Of a DNA stretch of 64,000 nucleotides, positions 11,324-24,511 are shown piece after piece. The notes beneath the pieces were generated by a model. It had not been told where the DNA came from and did not search any database. It saw only the letters and a list, made by a program, of their open reading frames with translations. This stretch comes from Iris pallida (taxonomy: Eukaryota > Streptophyta > Magnoliopsida > Asparagales > Iridaceae). The position numbers and the translations under genes were made by a program. Location: assembly GCA_029216955.1 (NCBI GenBank), contig JANAVB010004000.1, positions 3,590,583 through 3,654,582 on the forward strand, read 5' to 3'. Numbering within the stretch: the first letter of the stretch is position 1; every line of letters starts with the position of its first letter.

Positions 11324-12705
11324 TGAAATAACGTGTAGGCAACTCTAGAGGGGAGTAAATAGAGTTTGTGTCGATAATCACCAAATAAAAATTAACTCTA
11401 TATCAACTCCACGAAACAACTATCAAGATAGTAAATAAATCAGAGAGAAATACGGAAGTAAATAAAGATCAGAAGAGCATACGCAAATATAGCAATTTTT
11501 AACCTGATTTCCCTCGTGGAGGACTAGTCCAGGCCTAAGAACTCTAGCTCAGGATTAAATCTACTATTTGTGAAATAGTAGTTACACCCACGTGCCTTTA
11601 CTCAGAAGAGCACGTCAACTTCTTACAGATTCGCAGGTGGCAAAACTTGGAATTGTTCAAGTGACTTTTCTTTTCAACTCTTGCATAAAAACTTCTAGCT
11701 GAATCGTACTTGAGCACCTTGGGGCTTAGGAAGTTTTGTGGCTAGTAGATTGGAAGAATAAGGCTTAGGTAGTATAAGACTTAGATGATTGAGAGTGAGA
11801 GATAGAAAGATGATGAAGAGATGAATGAAAATGGTTGAAATCATGTCCTATATATACTAGTCTGGAAGGCAGAATTCGGCCAGAATTCCGTCATCAAAAT
11901 TCAAAAATATGGTCGTTGTACCAGCTAGCAATTGGTAACCCTAAAAATCAGTTTCTGGAAATCAGGGGACAGAGTTCGGTCCGAACTCTGTGTGGGGGAA
12001 GAGTTCGGCCCGATCTCTGCCTCCTTGGTGGCAGAATGTTCAAATGGCCTTTGGGCGTTGGTGGAGCTTGGGCTTGGTTCAGGAATTGGTCTGGTTGTAT
12101 GGTAGAGCTCGAAGAGATATGTCTTGGGGTTGAGATGACTCAGTGCGACTCAACATACACATTCTCCTAGACTCAATGAAGATTACAAACTTGGAACAAA
12201 TAGAAAAACCAAGAGCCCTTTGATGACGCCTTTCTTCTGATATTTGAGTAGTCCTGAAGACGTCTTTTTCCTTGACAGCAGTCGTCCAAAGATAAACAAA
12301 TCTGGAAATCTGAATACCTTTCGGGGACTTCGCCCCCGAACCCCCGACGGGGGGCGCTGTCCCCTCGACCCCTGTCCGCTGACCGGGCCCGATGCGAGGC
12401 CCCGGATAGGTCGCTAGGTGGTTCGAAGAAATCTCTTTGTATGATGCCGTCTTTGGTCCGTCATTAATTCTTTATTGCCTATGTCCTGGTTTGATCATGT
12501 TAGATCATGCTTACTGCATGTCTATAAATACATGTTAGGCGAGCAAAATATGTTGCAATATGATACAAGCATAGCAATATAATATAGGACAATGCTAAGT
12601 TTAAGTAGCAACATGATAGTGAGTATATGAATATTAGTGACATCATTATGTTAAACTTAACTGATTAGCCATATTCAAAAACACGTTGTAATCATTGGGC
12701 CAACA
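11324..12705 (-). mobile_element. Sirevirus 5' LTR (sense on minus)
   Basis: It begins TGAAATAACG and ends GGGCCAACA in plus orientation, matching 4717-6117. An open frame at 11835-12170 on plus is antisense to the LTR and has no support. Confidence 0.85.
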
Positions 12706-12710
12706 CAATT
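12706..12710. repeat. Target-site duplication (right) of the Sirevirus
   Basis: CAATT, identical to 4712-4716. The H LTR resumes here. Confidence 0.9.
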
Positions 12711-14869
12711 CACTTGGCCGCCACTTTCTAACCCCCAATTCGCCAACTTCCAAGCCATCCACCACCTCTCCTACACCCATCACGACTTCTTTTTCCATCC
12801 TAGCATCTTTCGGGAGCACCATGTTGCCTTCGGAGAGATATCCAAGCCCTCGATACTGAAAACTCGTTGTTTCACTTTAAAATTCAGCAGTAGGTTAGAG
12901 ACTTGTAAAATAGGTTAAAAATAATTTTTCTCATCTATTTTGTCTCAAACTAAGTTTAGTGGATAGCCCTACATGTCTACTTTCATGTCCAATCGATAAA
13001 TCACACCGTTTCACTCCGTTTGGCTGTGGCGTCCGTTACACCAAAATGTGTCCAGAATTGACAAATTTTGGTACAGAGACTTTTTCGACGACTTCAAACC
13101 CCATTTGATCTCAAACAAAATCTTGGTAAGGTCTCTAAAATCTAATATATATCATCTAGAATCATTGTTCATGAATATTTACAACTATTTTATGTTGATA
13201 TGCTATCATTTTGCTTCTATCAAATTTCGGACACCGACATACCGCTCAAATTCAATCTTTTTTATTCCAAACTTTCGTAGAATTTAAATATGATATAAAT
13301 CTAATAAATTTAGATGAAAAAACACATTTTACCCTAATTATTCTGATTTATTCTAGAATAAATATTATCATATTTTTCCATGAATTATCGCTTCCAAATT
13401 GAATTTCTATATGACATGTGTTGATACTTTAATAGAGTGATTTAGCATATTTTTCTAAAAAGATATTTATATAGAATATATTCAGAATTTAAAAAAATAT
13501 TCTCCAAAAATTAAAAGTTTATATTTTTAGTATATAATATTATATAATGGGTCGTCATATATAGATTATTGTATCTTTAAATAGTTTAGACTAGTGGACT
13601 AATTTTTGTGACTAGTTTAGCCTAATAAGGTAAGTAAATATAAGATAAGTAGTGTGGTGATGTTTATTTAGTTTATTTATATGTTCTAGGAGTTCGTGAT
13701 CACTTGTCTACGGAGGTTGAAGCCGGACTGATACTTTATTCCTTTACCGAAAATCCAGGCAAGATACCTTGCTAGTTTTCTTGTACTATTAAAATACATG
13801 GATTGTTGTTGTGTTAGAAGTAGTTGTGTTAGTAGAGTGTGTTCAAGTATGACTTGGGTACCATTGATGTGGTTATCAACGCTTGTGTGCGTGTGTTTGA
13901 CTTAGGTGTCTAGGAGACGTACCCGGATTGTGTGAAATTATTTCTAAATGACTTCTATGCCTTGTCACGTATCATACACGACACAGTGAGTGAGATTTTA
14001 TTGTGTTGGTACGAGCTTACATACTCGGCTGGCTACCGATACGGACGGTTCGTGTGACGGTTCATATATTGATTAGATTGAGTCTAGTTAGTGACTTGCA
14101 TAGAGATGTTGATTACCCGAGCCATGGATGTGATTCAAGCAGGACATGGGAGAAGAAGACTATTAGTAGACGTATGGGACAGACAATACAAATAAGCCTC
14201 AATGTGCCATGTTATAGGCTATACTAGTGGATATATCCGGCAACAGCCATGGACTAGTCTCCGGTATGGTCGGGAGGTATGCTAATATATATTTCAGCAT
14301 TGGTTGACGCTAATGCTACTCCTTTACCTACCCATCCAGCCCAAAGTAGTCTTCGATGTACATTCACATAGATGGATAGTTTGCCCAGTTATTATTTATG
14401 TATTTATTTCAGTTCATTATGGCATATTCTTTTTGTATCTTGTTACGCCCCTCTGAGGACCTGGTGATCTCTTCGGGTATTGGTTGTGCAATTAGTATAA
14501 AGTAGTTGGACATGTATTGATTGCTGCATCAAGATTTCAGGTATATGGTTGGTATTTTTATTTTATTCTTTCTACTTTGTCGTCTATGATTTTACTCTAC
14601 TATTTTAGCCTATTATTTAGAAGCTTACATTTTTCTCGAGCTTGTTCGAACATATATATTACTGGATGGCCAACTTTAATATATTATGTTTATTTTTGAT
14701 ATTCCTTCATTATTGTGGATTGAGATATAGTTTAGCTAGTTCATATTTAGTATACTTTACATCATGATACGATTATGATAAATCCATTAAATTGGGATAC
14801 TTATTCTAGCCGTACAACTGACATGCTCATATCTTGGGTTCCTAAGTATTTTTGGAACTGGGCATGACA
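12711..14869 (+). mobile_element. Element H, 5' LTR, second part
   Basis: Aligns with about 20054-22188. Landmarks are TTCGTGATCACTTGTCTACG, TGGCCAACTTTAATATATTA and the terminal GGAACTGGGCATGACA. It contains the block CTCTGAGGACCTGGTGATCT (14452-14471), shared with elements E and F. Confidence 0.8.
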
Positions 14870-14877
14870 TATTTTTA

Positions 14878-14895
14878 TAGTGGCCCATGCTGGTC
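14878..14895 (+). promoter_or_regulatory. Element H primer-binding site (tRNA-Ile type)
   Basis: TAGTGGCCCATGCTGGTC differs at two positions from the version in C, E and G (TGGTGGCCCATGCAGGTC). It lies 8 bases after the LTR end. Confidence 0.6.
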
Positions 14896-16392
14896 AGAAT
14901 ACATCGTTTCAATTACGTTACTGTACCGGACGAGCCTGCACTAGGATAATGTATTAGGATCTCAATCCACAAATGCTATTGAAATTCCTTTGACTTCTAC
15001 TATCGCCCTTGAATCTCATATTTGTAATCAAACAAAACTCTCTTGAACTCCTTGTGTCGAATTCCCATCTTTTTCTATTTCGAAAAGACAAATATATGTG
15101 CTTGATGAACTATTTCAACTCTATTGGGTAAGAAGAGTAAGTTGGATAGAATATTTAAGAAATGATTGTCTAGATATGAGAGGGTAAGAGATAGACACCT
15201 ATAATAGATGGATCGAATAGGTAGAAGTGACCATCTTCCGTTATAAAGATTCTTACTTGGAGGATATATATACGAAGCCATGTTTGATAGGACTGGGTAA
15301 ATGGCTAAGGTGGGTATAATTTATAGACATAACCCTAAGATGGAGTAGAATAGAGTACAATATATGACTTAACCCTAATGAGAGACCTTAGAACCGTTAG
15401 GCCAAACCATGCTACCCTTTGCCTATGCTAGATAGAGTCATGAATAAAAGTTCATATGATTCAAATGAGTTGGTTAGGAAAATATGAAAGATTTTTCGAT
15501 CATAAAGATTAAAGTGAGTATGAATGCAACTTAGAGGAAGACGCAATTGGATTTTTAGATTTATGTATGGTTACTAATCAATTAGGAGTGCCAACTTGAC
15601 GAACAATAGCAAATAGAGCCCGAGGATTTTGTCTGGATAAAAGCGATTTGATGAAGCGTGATGTTCCTGACTAGATAAAAACTTTTGTTAGAGTCATATT
15701 GTACTAGATTTTGAAAAAATTTCACGTGGATGATATAGAAATCGTGAATATAATACATATATTAGGGGAAAGAAATTTCCTTTTATTGTATCCTAAATGA
15801 TCTACTCTAAAGAGATTATCTTAAGGATCAATAATATTAGAGTGATATGTGATCTAGCGGTATAGAATAGAGAAGGTAGATTTAAAATATTAGACAACCA
15901 TCTCTATAATTATTGAGACTAGCCTTAAAATGACCCATTAAAAACCAAGACTAGAAAGCGACCAATAGGGTCGTATTATGTCAAAGTTATTAGACCTAAG
16001 TATTTGTGTGACTCAGGCTCGAATTTTACTTGGCAGGAAGGTTTTATGAGGATTAGGTGTGCTTGTAAGAATTGTATAGCTTGCTTATAGTTAGAAGGTA
16101 GATTATTGATTTTACTGCTAAGGGATTTGATAAATAACTTATAGGAGTAGATTATAGAGTTAAGTGTTGACTGAGTTTAAGGATCGATTGTAATTTTCCT
16201 ATGTCCTATGGTTAGTGATAACTAAGGATTTGAGGGTAGAGTTAGAAAACCTTACCTTTAGTAGTAGATTGGAAAACCCTTCTTCAATATGTGTTAGTTA
16301 GGAATCCTAGAGAAATTGTAACTAGAACAGTTGTGTTTAGATCAAGGAGCCCGTAGGGGATATAAAAAGGGAATAATCATTATAGCAGTACC

Positions 16393-16500
16393 ATGTTCTA
16401 ATTTTGATCATATATGACTATGTGGATTCTTGGATAGTGTTGCTATTACTTTTGATGATGTTCTAATTTTGATCATATATGACTATGTAGATTCTTGGAT
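16393..16500. repeat. 43-base direct repeat, spacing 65
   Basis: Copies at 16393-16435 and 16458-16500 differ at one base (GTGGATT versus GTAGATT). This is a local duplication inside H. Confidence 0.8.
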
Positions 16501-19187
16501 TTTCATGATCGTAAATATTTCGTGGAACGAGGAAAATATCGAGGGTATTATTATATAATTTTATTCGACTTCCCAAACGCCCAAAACCTGGGTTGATTGC
16601 TATATCTTGATAGTTGAGAGGTTTGTTTCCCGATAGCTTGTGATCATCGATTTAGAGGACCCTGGTGAGCCAGAGGGCCTAGCATTGTTTATGAGGATTA
16701 GCGTAGTATCTGATGATTTTACTTCTTGATCTGATCTCCATCATGGAGGGGAGACTCTTGCTAGATTGATCTGGTGGATGGACCGACTTGATGATTGGAG
16801 CTGTAGGCTCCCATATATGCTTGAGATGCTATTATAGTAGAGATTCTGATCTTGTACTAGACCTGATATCCATGCCACAATGTGGCCAGATGATTTCATG
16901 TGACTGATAGATTTGACCTTGTCCCCGACATGACTACTGTATCCGTACTATAAGTCCAGCTTACCCTTTGAGGTACTAGCCCTAATTTTGTACTGCGGTG
17001 CTCCTTGTCTACTGGTACTTGAGGTGCTACTTCTATGTTATATGGCATTGTGATGCCATCTTGATATTCTAGCTATATTATATAATTACATGTACGGGTA
17101 TCTGGTAGTTGGCCTATAGTCTTTGCATGGTCAGGATTGCTTGCTTGCTTGTTGCATAACACTAAGGATGAATCACAACTGGGACTATAGATGCCGAGGT
17201 TGATTCTTACTTAGCGTTCCTGTACTGAGGTACGACATCTAGGAGGATGATCATATGACCACGGCATGTGATTCCGGATAAATATGGATAATCTAGGCAA
17301 CTTAAACTTGTAGAAGCATTGGGAGGGAACGGAATTCTGAGATCGTGCAATAGTAGCCTTATCCCAGACATTAGTCATGACATGTAGGCTGACTGCCACG
17401 AATATTGTTACCATTCGCACTAGTGGATGGCAATATTCGGCTACTTTATGTACTATATATTATATACATGGCATGCTCAGTACGGTGGCCTTACGAGGGA
17501 CCGGTGGTGACATGCAGAGCCCGGTAGTCTTATGAGGGACCGGTGTTCATCTAGTCTTGATATACTTGGCCCCGCTAGCCCTGCTGGGACGACATGATCT
17601 GAGAATTCCTATATTTTTGCATTATTGGTGTAACCCAACCTCCACCTAGACAGCCGTAGACATTTGAGTGGCCGCTTATTCACCTAAATTGTATGGATTG
17701 CTGCTTGGAAAGCTGGCTGGCACGTAATGCTGCCCCGGCATGGAAATTCATTCCCTTGTTCTTGTTTGATATAGGGGTGGATTACTGTTCTATTGACAGA
17801 CTACGAGTTCCGGTTGGCGATGCAGGTTTTATTGGATGTTAGGGAGATTGTGATGATTGTTGGTTATTTAGCTACATTAGATGTGGATTGTTATCGTACG
17901 TTGGTACCACACGATCCTTACCCTCTTTTACTGTTCATATATGCTATTCCTATCATATTTTATCTTGCTGGCTTTTCTTCGTCCGCCCTTGAGCCTTCTT
18001 TTCTGGTACTTGTTATGGTTGGCCTGACCAACCCTGGATTGTTCCTAGATTGCCTGCGACCGACCCTGTGGATCTTCCAGACTTGACTTGGAGGATATGC
18101 TCCAGTTCTATACCATGCTAGGAACTGTGGAAAGGTATACCCGTCTACATTATTATCCTGTACTGTAGATTTCCTGATTATCATATGAGTATTTCCTGCT
18201 TTCCATATGATTCTCTCTTGCTTAGTATCTCATTGTTATTGCCTGTGGATATGAGATCAGATTCAGGCCATAGAATTAATGCATGCCAGGATACCCAGCA
18301 AGATTGACAGCCATCATCGCCGTATACGTATTCATACCTTATATGGTGTAGCTAGCCGACGTCCGTCCCCGTATTTCGATACTGTGGCATGACAATATTA
18401 TATCACCTTAGGTACCAAAATTGTCCCCTTTAAATTTTCTTATCCAGTCTCTATGAATTGAACCCTAGGTCACTACCTAAATCATGCCTTCTGCTTATGC
18501 AAAATCTCTCCTTGAACTTGTTATAAATTTTCCCTTATTATGATCTACAAACTTCTGTTTTCATGAAGTACTTGGATTTGTTTTCTCGTTGTCAATACCA
18601 TACAAAGATCGAACTCCTCTGTACCTCATCCAATTATGGCATATTAAGCAAATTTCTACTATCTTGAAGAAGACCTGGCCTATATAGGAGTAGTGTTGAT
18701 TTAGTAGTAATTTCTCGTTATCGATTTGCTGACCAATAGCATCATGACGGTACTTAGGAAGCCCTTTAATTTATTTCGCAATAGCTAAGTTTGAATTCCT
18801 TATAGGAAGTGATACCATCTTCGACCATGATTTTGTGTTGTCATCACATAAATTAGGATGGATATAGAACTAAAGGTACCTTATTTCTTGGTAGGTATGT
18901 AAACTTATAATCCTATTGGTACTAGCGTCCTCTAGAAATCATGTTTAAATAGTTTCATTTATGCATGCTTTAAATATAATTTCGAGGACAACATGGAGGA
19001 TCGATAACACATCCAGGAGTACATCTTCATCAGAGAGTTGTCCCATGCTAGAAAAGAAGCTCTTGATTAGTCACTTTGGCGGCAAGAATGTACGTGTTCA
19101 GAAGGATCACAAGAATAAATTGGGACTGTGTCATTGATTAGCTGTTATTATTGATATTATATGTTGTATATTACTGTATGTCAAATT

Positions 19188-19218
19188 TTGAGGATGAAAT
19201 TTCCTAAGGTTGGTAGGT
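19188..19218 (+). promoter_or_regulatory. Element H polypurine region
   Basis: GAGGATGAAATTTCCTAAGG then TTGGTAGG precedes the 3' LTR. The same motif (GAGGACGAAAT...AAGTTGGGTAG) precedes the 3' LTR of F, and similar ones precede C, E and G. Confidence 0.6.
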
Positions 19219-22188
19219 TGGAAGCCCCCTGGTAGTTATTTTTTCTTTATTTTTAATTAGTATAGTTATTAATAGATATCTTTTCACTATTATTTATGAT
19301 CATAATATATACTTTACCGTAGCTTTGATTTTTGGAGCACAAGTAATGCCAATCTCTAGAAACTCCCTTTATGAGTTTTGATCTAGACGAGTTTAACTTT
19401 ACTTTGATATATCATGTCCCATTCAAATGTGTTCTCTTGTATTCTATTTTCGTCGCGTAACTTTTGGGTCAATTTAGGCCAAAAGGTTATCTACCGTAAA
19501 ACTTGTCGTACTTTTCAACTTGATTTCGAGAGTCATATCGATCCAACCTAAATGATCCAATATATGATTTCGATATATTTTGAGCCTACTACATACATAC
19601 CTATGATGTGCCCCTCAATTGAGTTCTCATATGCTACTTATTTACAAATGGCACATAAGACCCGTTTTTAGTCATTTCGGTGTTTATTTCTCTTGGAAAT
19701 AATTTCGGGACTTAACCCTAGTCAACCTAACTTAGTGGGGACCACTCTAGGGTACCAACTGATGGTAGAACACTATTAAATTGATTTAAATCAATATAAG
19801 AGCAGCCATGTGCTTAAATCTCTACTACTTTGACTAAAGTCAAACATCCTAAATATGGAAACCCTTTTCTATTCCAATTTGAATTGATTGATTCAAGGAC
19901 CAAATAAACTCTAAATCTAATCAAACTAGAACCTATATTTCCATAAATCATTCAGGATCAAACCCTTATATATACATCATATCCTTGTCGCCCCCTTTTC
20001 CTCATCACCCTCAAACCCGACCCCTCTCCATAGCTTGGCTGCCAACTACAATTCATTTGGCCACCACCTTCCAACCCCCAATTCGCCAACTTTCAAGCCA
20101 TCCACCACCTCTCCCACACCCCTCATAACTTCTTTTTCCATCCTAGCATCTTCTGGGAGCACCACATCGCCTTCGAAGAGAGATCCAAGACGTCGAAGAC
20201 ACCGAAAACTTGTCGTTTAACTCTGAAATTCAGCAGCAGGTTAGCGACTTGTAAAATAGATTAAAAATATTTTTTCTCATCTATTTTGCCTCAACCAATT
20301 TTAGTGGATATTCCTACATGTCTACTTTCATGTCCAATCGCTAACTGATACTGTTCCACTCGTTTGGCCGTGGCGTCCGTTACACTGAAACGTGTCCAGA
20401 ATTGACAAATTTCGGTGCGGAGACTTTCCCGACGACTTAGAACCCCGTTTGATCTCAAACAAAAACTTGATAAGGTTTCTAACATCTATATCTATCATCT
20501 AGAATCAATTTTATGAATATTTACAACTATTTTATGTTGATATGATATAACTTTGTTTCTATCAAATTTCATACACTAACATGCCGCTCAAATTCAATCT
20601 TTTTTATTGCAAACTTTTGTAGGATTTAAATATGATATAAATCTAATAAATTTGCATTAAAAAAATCAAATTTATCCTAATTATTCTGATTTATTCCAAA
20701 ATAAATATTATTTTATATTTTCCATAAATTATCGCTTCCAAATTGAATTTCTATGTGACATGTTATGTTGATACTTTAATAGGGTCATTTAGCATATTTT
20801 ACTAAAGATATTTATATAGAATATATTCAAAATTTAATATGATATTTTCCAGGAATTAAGGTGTATATTTTTAGTATATAATATTATATAATGGGTTGCC
20901 ATATATTGATTATTGTATCTTTAAATAGTTTAGACTAGTGGGCTAATTTTGTGACTAGTTTAGTCTAATAAGGTAAGTAATATGGTGATTTTTATTTATA
21001 TCTTCTAGGAGTTCGTGATCACTTGTCTACGGAGGTTGAAGCTAGACCGATACTTTATTTCTTTGTCGAAAATCTAAGAAAGATAGCTTGCTACTTTTCT
21101 TGTACTGTTAAAATATATAGATTGTTGTTGTGTTAGAAGTAGTTGTGTTAGTAGAGTGTGTCCAAGTATTGCTTGGGTGGCATCGATGTGGTTATCAATG
21201 CGTGTGTGCTTGTGTTTGACTTACGTGTCTAGGAGACATACTCGAATTGTGTGAAGTTGTTTCTAAATGACTTCTATGCCTTGTTATGTATCATACACGA
21301 CACAGTGAGTGAGATTACATTGTGTTGGCACGAGCTTACGTACTCGGCTCGCTATCGATACAGGCGGTTCGTGTGACAGTTCATATATTGATTAGATTGA
21401 GTCAAGTTAGTAACTTGCATAGAGATATGGATTATCTGAGTCATGGATGTGATTTGAGAGGACATGGGAGAAGAAGACTATTAGTAGGCATATAGGACAG
21501 AAAATACACATAAGGCTCAGTGTGCCCTGTTATAGGCTATACTAGTAGATATATCCGGCAGCGACCATGGACTAGTCTCTAGTACGGTCGGGAGGTATGC
21601 TAGTATATATTTCAGCATTGGTTGACACTAATGCTACTCCTTTACCTACCCACACGGTCCAAAGTCGTCTTCGACATGTATTCACATAGATGGATAGTTT
21701 GCCCAGTTATTATTCTGTATTTATTTCAGTTCATTATGGCATGTCCTTTTTGTATCTTGTTATGTCCCGCTAAGGATCTGGTGATCTCTCTAGGTATTGG
21801 TTGTGTAGTTAGTATAGAGTAGTTGGACAGGTGTTGATTGCTTCATCGATATTTCAGGTATATGGTTGGTATTTTCATTTCATTCTTCCTACTTTGTCGT
21901 CCATAATTTACTATGGTATTTTATCCTATTATTTACAAGCTTACATTTTTTTTCGAGCTTGTTCGAACATATATATTACTGGGTGGCCAATTTTAATATA
22001 TTATGTTCATTCTTGATATTCGTTCATTATTGTGGATTGAGATATAGTTTAGCTAGTTTATATTTAGTATACTTTACAGTGTACTACGATTAGGATAAGT
22101 CTATTAAATTAGGATACTTATCCTAGCCGTACAGCTGGCTTGCTCATGCCTTGGGGTTCCTAGTTAATTTTGGAACTGGGGCATGACA
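19219..22188 (+). mobile_element. Element H, 3' LTR
   Basis: Runs TGGAAGCCCCC...GGGGCATGACA, 2,970 bases, uninterrupted. It gives the reference for the empty site of the Sirevirus. The right flank GAATG matches a GATG-type sequence before the 5' LTR (3854-3858). Confidence 0.8.
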
Positions 22189-22431
22189 GAATGCGAATGT
22201 GATGAAAGCAAACAATGAAAACCAAACATCAAAACCAATACGAAAACACATTCATCAAAATCAAGCAGTAAAAAACATCCAACGAAAACTCTTGGACTCA
22301 TTTCAATAGAAGTCGATCCATTGGTTGGAAATGTTGATTGTACTTAGTCCGTGATCAATCGATACCGGCAAAGGTTTTCCCAATGCTCAGTCAAAACTGA
22401 GTTAAAAAAATGTGGGTATTACATAGTGAAC
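22189..22431. other. Short flank between H and segment D
   Basis: 243 bases, A-rich, with no assignable feature. It should once have adjoined 3858. Confidence 0.4.
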
Positions 22432-22531
22432 TGTAATCCCCCTAATTTTTCCACTATGAATTTAAAAATCTATATATTTGGTATTTGAAAATTTTCCTAT
22501 GACAAGTGCGAAGACGTATATGCAAAGTATA

Positions 22532-22589
22532 TTATTTTCTTTTTCAAAGGTTTTATTACATTATTTTCTTTTTCAAAGGTTTTATTACA
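22532..22589. repeat. 29-base perfect tandem duplication
   Basis: The unit beginning TTATTTTCTTTTTCAAAGG occurs twice head to tail (22532-22560 and 22561-22589). Confidence 0.85.
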
Positions 22590-23072
22590 AGATTTTCTCC
22601 ATATAGAAAATAAGTATATATTTAAAATAGTATAAAGTAAATATTTTAATTTATTGCGTCACGTCGTGATTGGCAAACTTTATTTATTATTATAAAAAGG
22701 CTAGTTATTTTATTGTACAAGTAGTAATCTAGAAAACTATGTTGTATGTAAATATTCTATTTGCATGCGAGGCACATGAAATTAAATTCATGTCTACTTG
22801 ATTTTCGAAAACTATTTGTAATAGCTTTATTTATTTATAAAAGATATTTCAAATATTTAAAGATTTACTGTCATTTTTGAAATTAATTATTATCATTATT
22901 TTATTATTTCGAAAAAGATTTATCTATTAATTTGGATCGAATTATCTGGATTTAAATTGGAATTTGATTTAGATTTGATGAACTAGTTTTAAATCGATTT
23001 GAATTAATACATGATTTATCTATATGGGTTTAAATCACTATTAGTCCTTATCCAACTAGCGGTCCTCACCTC

Positions 23073-23082
23073 CTATATAAGG
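23073..23082 (+). promoter_or_regulatory. TATA box in segment D
   Basis: CTATATAAGG is followed about 30 bases later by a CT-rich stretch suited to a transcription start, and then by a GC-richer leader. Confidence 0.5.
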
Positions 23083-23137
23083 AGAGCCCCTTTCGCCTTC
23101 TCTATAATTTCTAACAAACAAAATTTTCTCCACCAAT

Positions 23138-23884
23138 GTGTCGTACACCGTGTGGGTGTCCAAAGTCCATCGTGTCAGCAGTGAAGGCATCGGGTTCGAC
23201 CCTGGATGTCTTTCCAAAACGGTAAATTTTTATACATATACATTGCAAAGCCCCGTGTCCGACATGCCGGACACAATCCCATACTTTTTGACCATCGCCG
23301 TTGGCAGCATCACCAATCCCCTTACTGCCACCACCCTCACCATCTCCAACACCACTACGGCCACCGCCACAGACCGCACATCCAACCACCACCCCTACCA
23401 TGCCACCCTAGCCCAACAAACCACCTCAAACCCTATCTTCATCCCTGTCACCCTCTCCCACCACTATAACAGCCACCTCGACACCACCGTCACCACAACC
23501 CCCGACAGCTACAGACATCCCCCGCCACCTGCGATTTCCTATTCCCCCAACACCATCACCGTATATCATCAACACCACTGCCAAAAACAGCAGCCACGCT
23601 GCCCGACCTCGCCTTCACCGGCAGCCGAATCGAAGCCAGTGCTTCGTCATCACCAACAATTTCCCTACAGTGCCCGGCCATCCGTCGGTGACCCCACCTC
23701 GCCCGAGACCATCACTATATTCAACTACCATCGTCATCCTCTCCGACCACCACCAAAACTTCTATCGGCCACCACGGCTAGATCCATACCCCCGCCTTGG
23801 CCAAATCGGCCGGCATCAAAACACCACCAGAACAAAAAGAAGGGAAACGAAAATCCACTCACCTCCACCGTAACCCGCCCTTGA
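23138..23884 (+). other. 248-codon open frame, Thr/Pro/His-rich, doubtful
   Basis: The frame lies downstream of the TATA box at 23073 in a CCA/CAC-rich leader. The product would be low complexity (Thr, Pro, His, Ser) with no domain, membrane segment or motif I recognise. A GTAAAT donor-like site lies at about 23221 within it. The base composition alone can keep the frame open, because stops are rare in C-rich DNA. It more likely marks a GC-rich LTR leader than a protein. Confidence 0.15.
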
Positions 23885-24107
23885 GCCGCCACCACCTCCA
23901 AGCACCCGTGCCCGATCCGACGGAAGCTCTGCCTCCTCTCCTGGATGGCCTGTGAGCGCGCCTCCGGCTGCATGCGCCAGCCGAGCTCGGCCTCCGGCTC
24001 CGCCAGGCTTCCCTTGCCTGGCCGCACGACGAAGTTGCCGTTCAGGTGAAGTCTCTTCCCCAGCTCCTATTCTCACTCTCGGTCCCTCTCTCTCAGTTTC
24101 GTCTGAA

Positions 24108-24114
<7 letters not shown>

Positions 24115-24152
<38 letters not shown>
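24115..24152. repeat. (CT)n microsatellite
   Basis: About 19 CT units within segment D. This creates the SLSLSL frames nearby, which are not genes. Confidence 0.9.
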
Positions 24153-24154
<2 letters not shown>

Positions 24155-24377
24155 CTTTCGCCTTCTTCTTCCCACTCTTCCCCTCTGATTTTTCCTCACC
24201 CTGTTTCTCTCTCATCACATTTCCCTCTTCTATGTGAAGATGACTATCAGCATAGTTATTATCATCATCATTTATTTATTTTTTTTCTTTCTTTTTCTCA
24301 TTGAGAATGTAGAAGCACAATATGCTTATTACAGTACAACATACTAAAGTATACAGTTTAAATAGTTATACATATGC

Positions 24378-24379
<2 letters not shown>

Positions 24380-24416
<37 letters not shown>

Positions 24417-24440
24417 TTACTATTACTGGTATTAATTCAG

Positions 24441-24509
<69 letters not shown>

Positions 24510-24511
24510 GT
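24380..24511. repeat. (AAT)n then (ATT)n, inverted triplet repeats
   Basis: About 12 AAT units (24380-24415) and about 21 ATT units (24447-24511) face each other across a ~30-base spacer, so they could fold together. Confidence 0.85.

Larger units (their letters stand above)
4717..12705 (-). mobile_element. Non-autonomous Sirevirus-lineage Ty1/copia element
   Basis: The element is 7,989 bases with LTRs of 1,401 and 1,382 bases (TG...CA) and a perfect CAATT duplication. On minus, the primer-binding site (11310-11321) is complementary to initiator tRNA-Met. A gag remnant follows, then about 4.3 kb of AT-rich DNA without pol, then several GGGGGAG purine runs before the 3' LTR. The first bases of the LTR in plus orientation include TAGAGGGGGGTGAATAG, a block I associate with Sireviruses. 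Known Sirevirus traits (multiple polypurine tracts, CpG-rich palindromic LTR patch, coiled-coil Gag with CCHC knuckle) are all present. Protease, integrase, RT and RNase H are absent, so it depended on a helper. Confidence 0.8.
14870..19218 (+). other. Element H interior, fully decayed
   Basis: A gypsy element would carry gag-pol here, but I find no CCHC, DSGA, RT or integrase motif in any frame and no frame above about 100 codons. It contains a 43-base direct repeat (16393-16435 and 16458-16500, one difference) and a short repeated GAGGGACCGGTG motif near 17497 and 17537. Either pol decayed beyond recognition or the element was non-autonomous. Confidence 0.6.
3859..22188 (+). mobile_element. 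Element H: old Ty3/gypsy-like LTR retrotransposon, interrupted
   Basis: Two related ~3-kb LTRs flank a 4.35-kb interior. The 5' LTR is 3861-4716 plus 12711-14869, and the 3' LTR is 19219-22188. Both end in GGGCATGACA. The 5' LTR is followed at 14878 by a tRNA-Ile-like primer-binding site, and the 3' LTR is preceded by AATTTTGAGGATGAAAT and TAAGGTTGGTAGG, the usual chromovirus polypurine region. The sequence GAATG occurs at 3854-3858 and 22189-22193, a plausible target duplication. The LTRs differ at many positions and small indels (roughly one in ten by eye), and no pol motif survives. It is the oldest layer here, split by the Sirevirus at 4717-12705. Confidence 0.75.
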
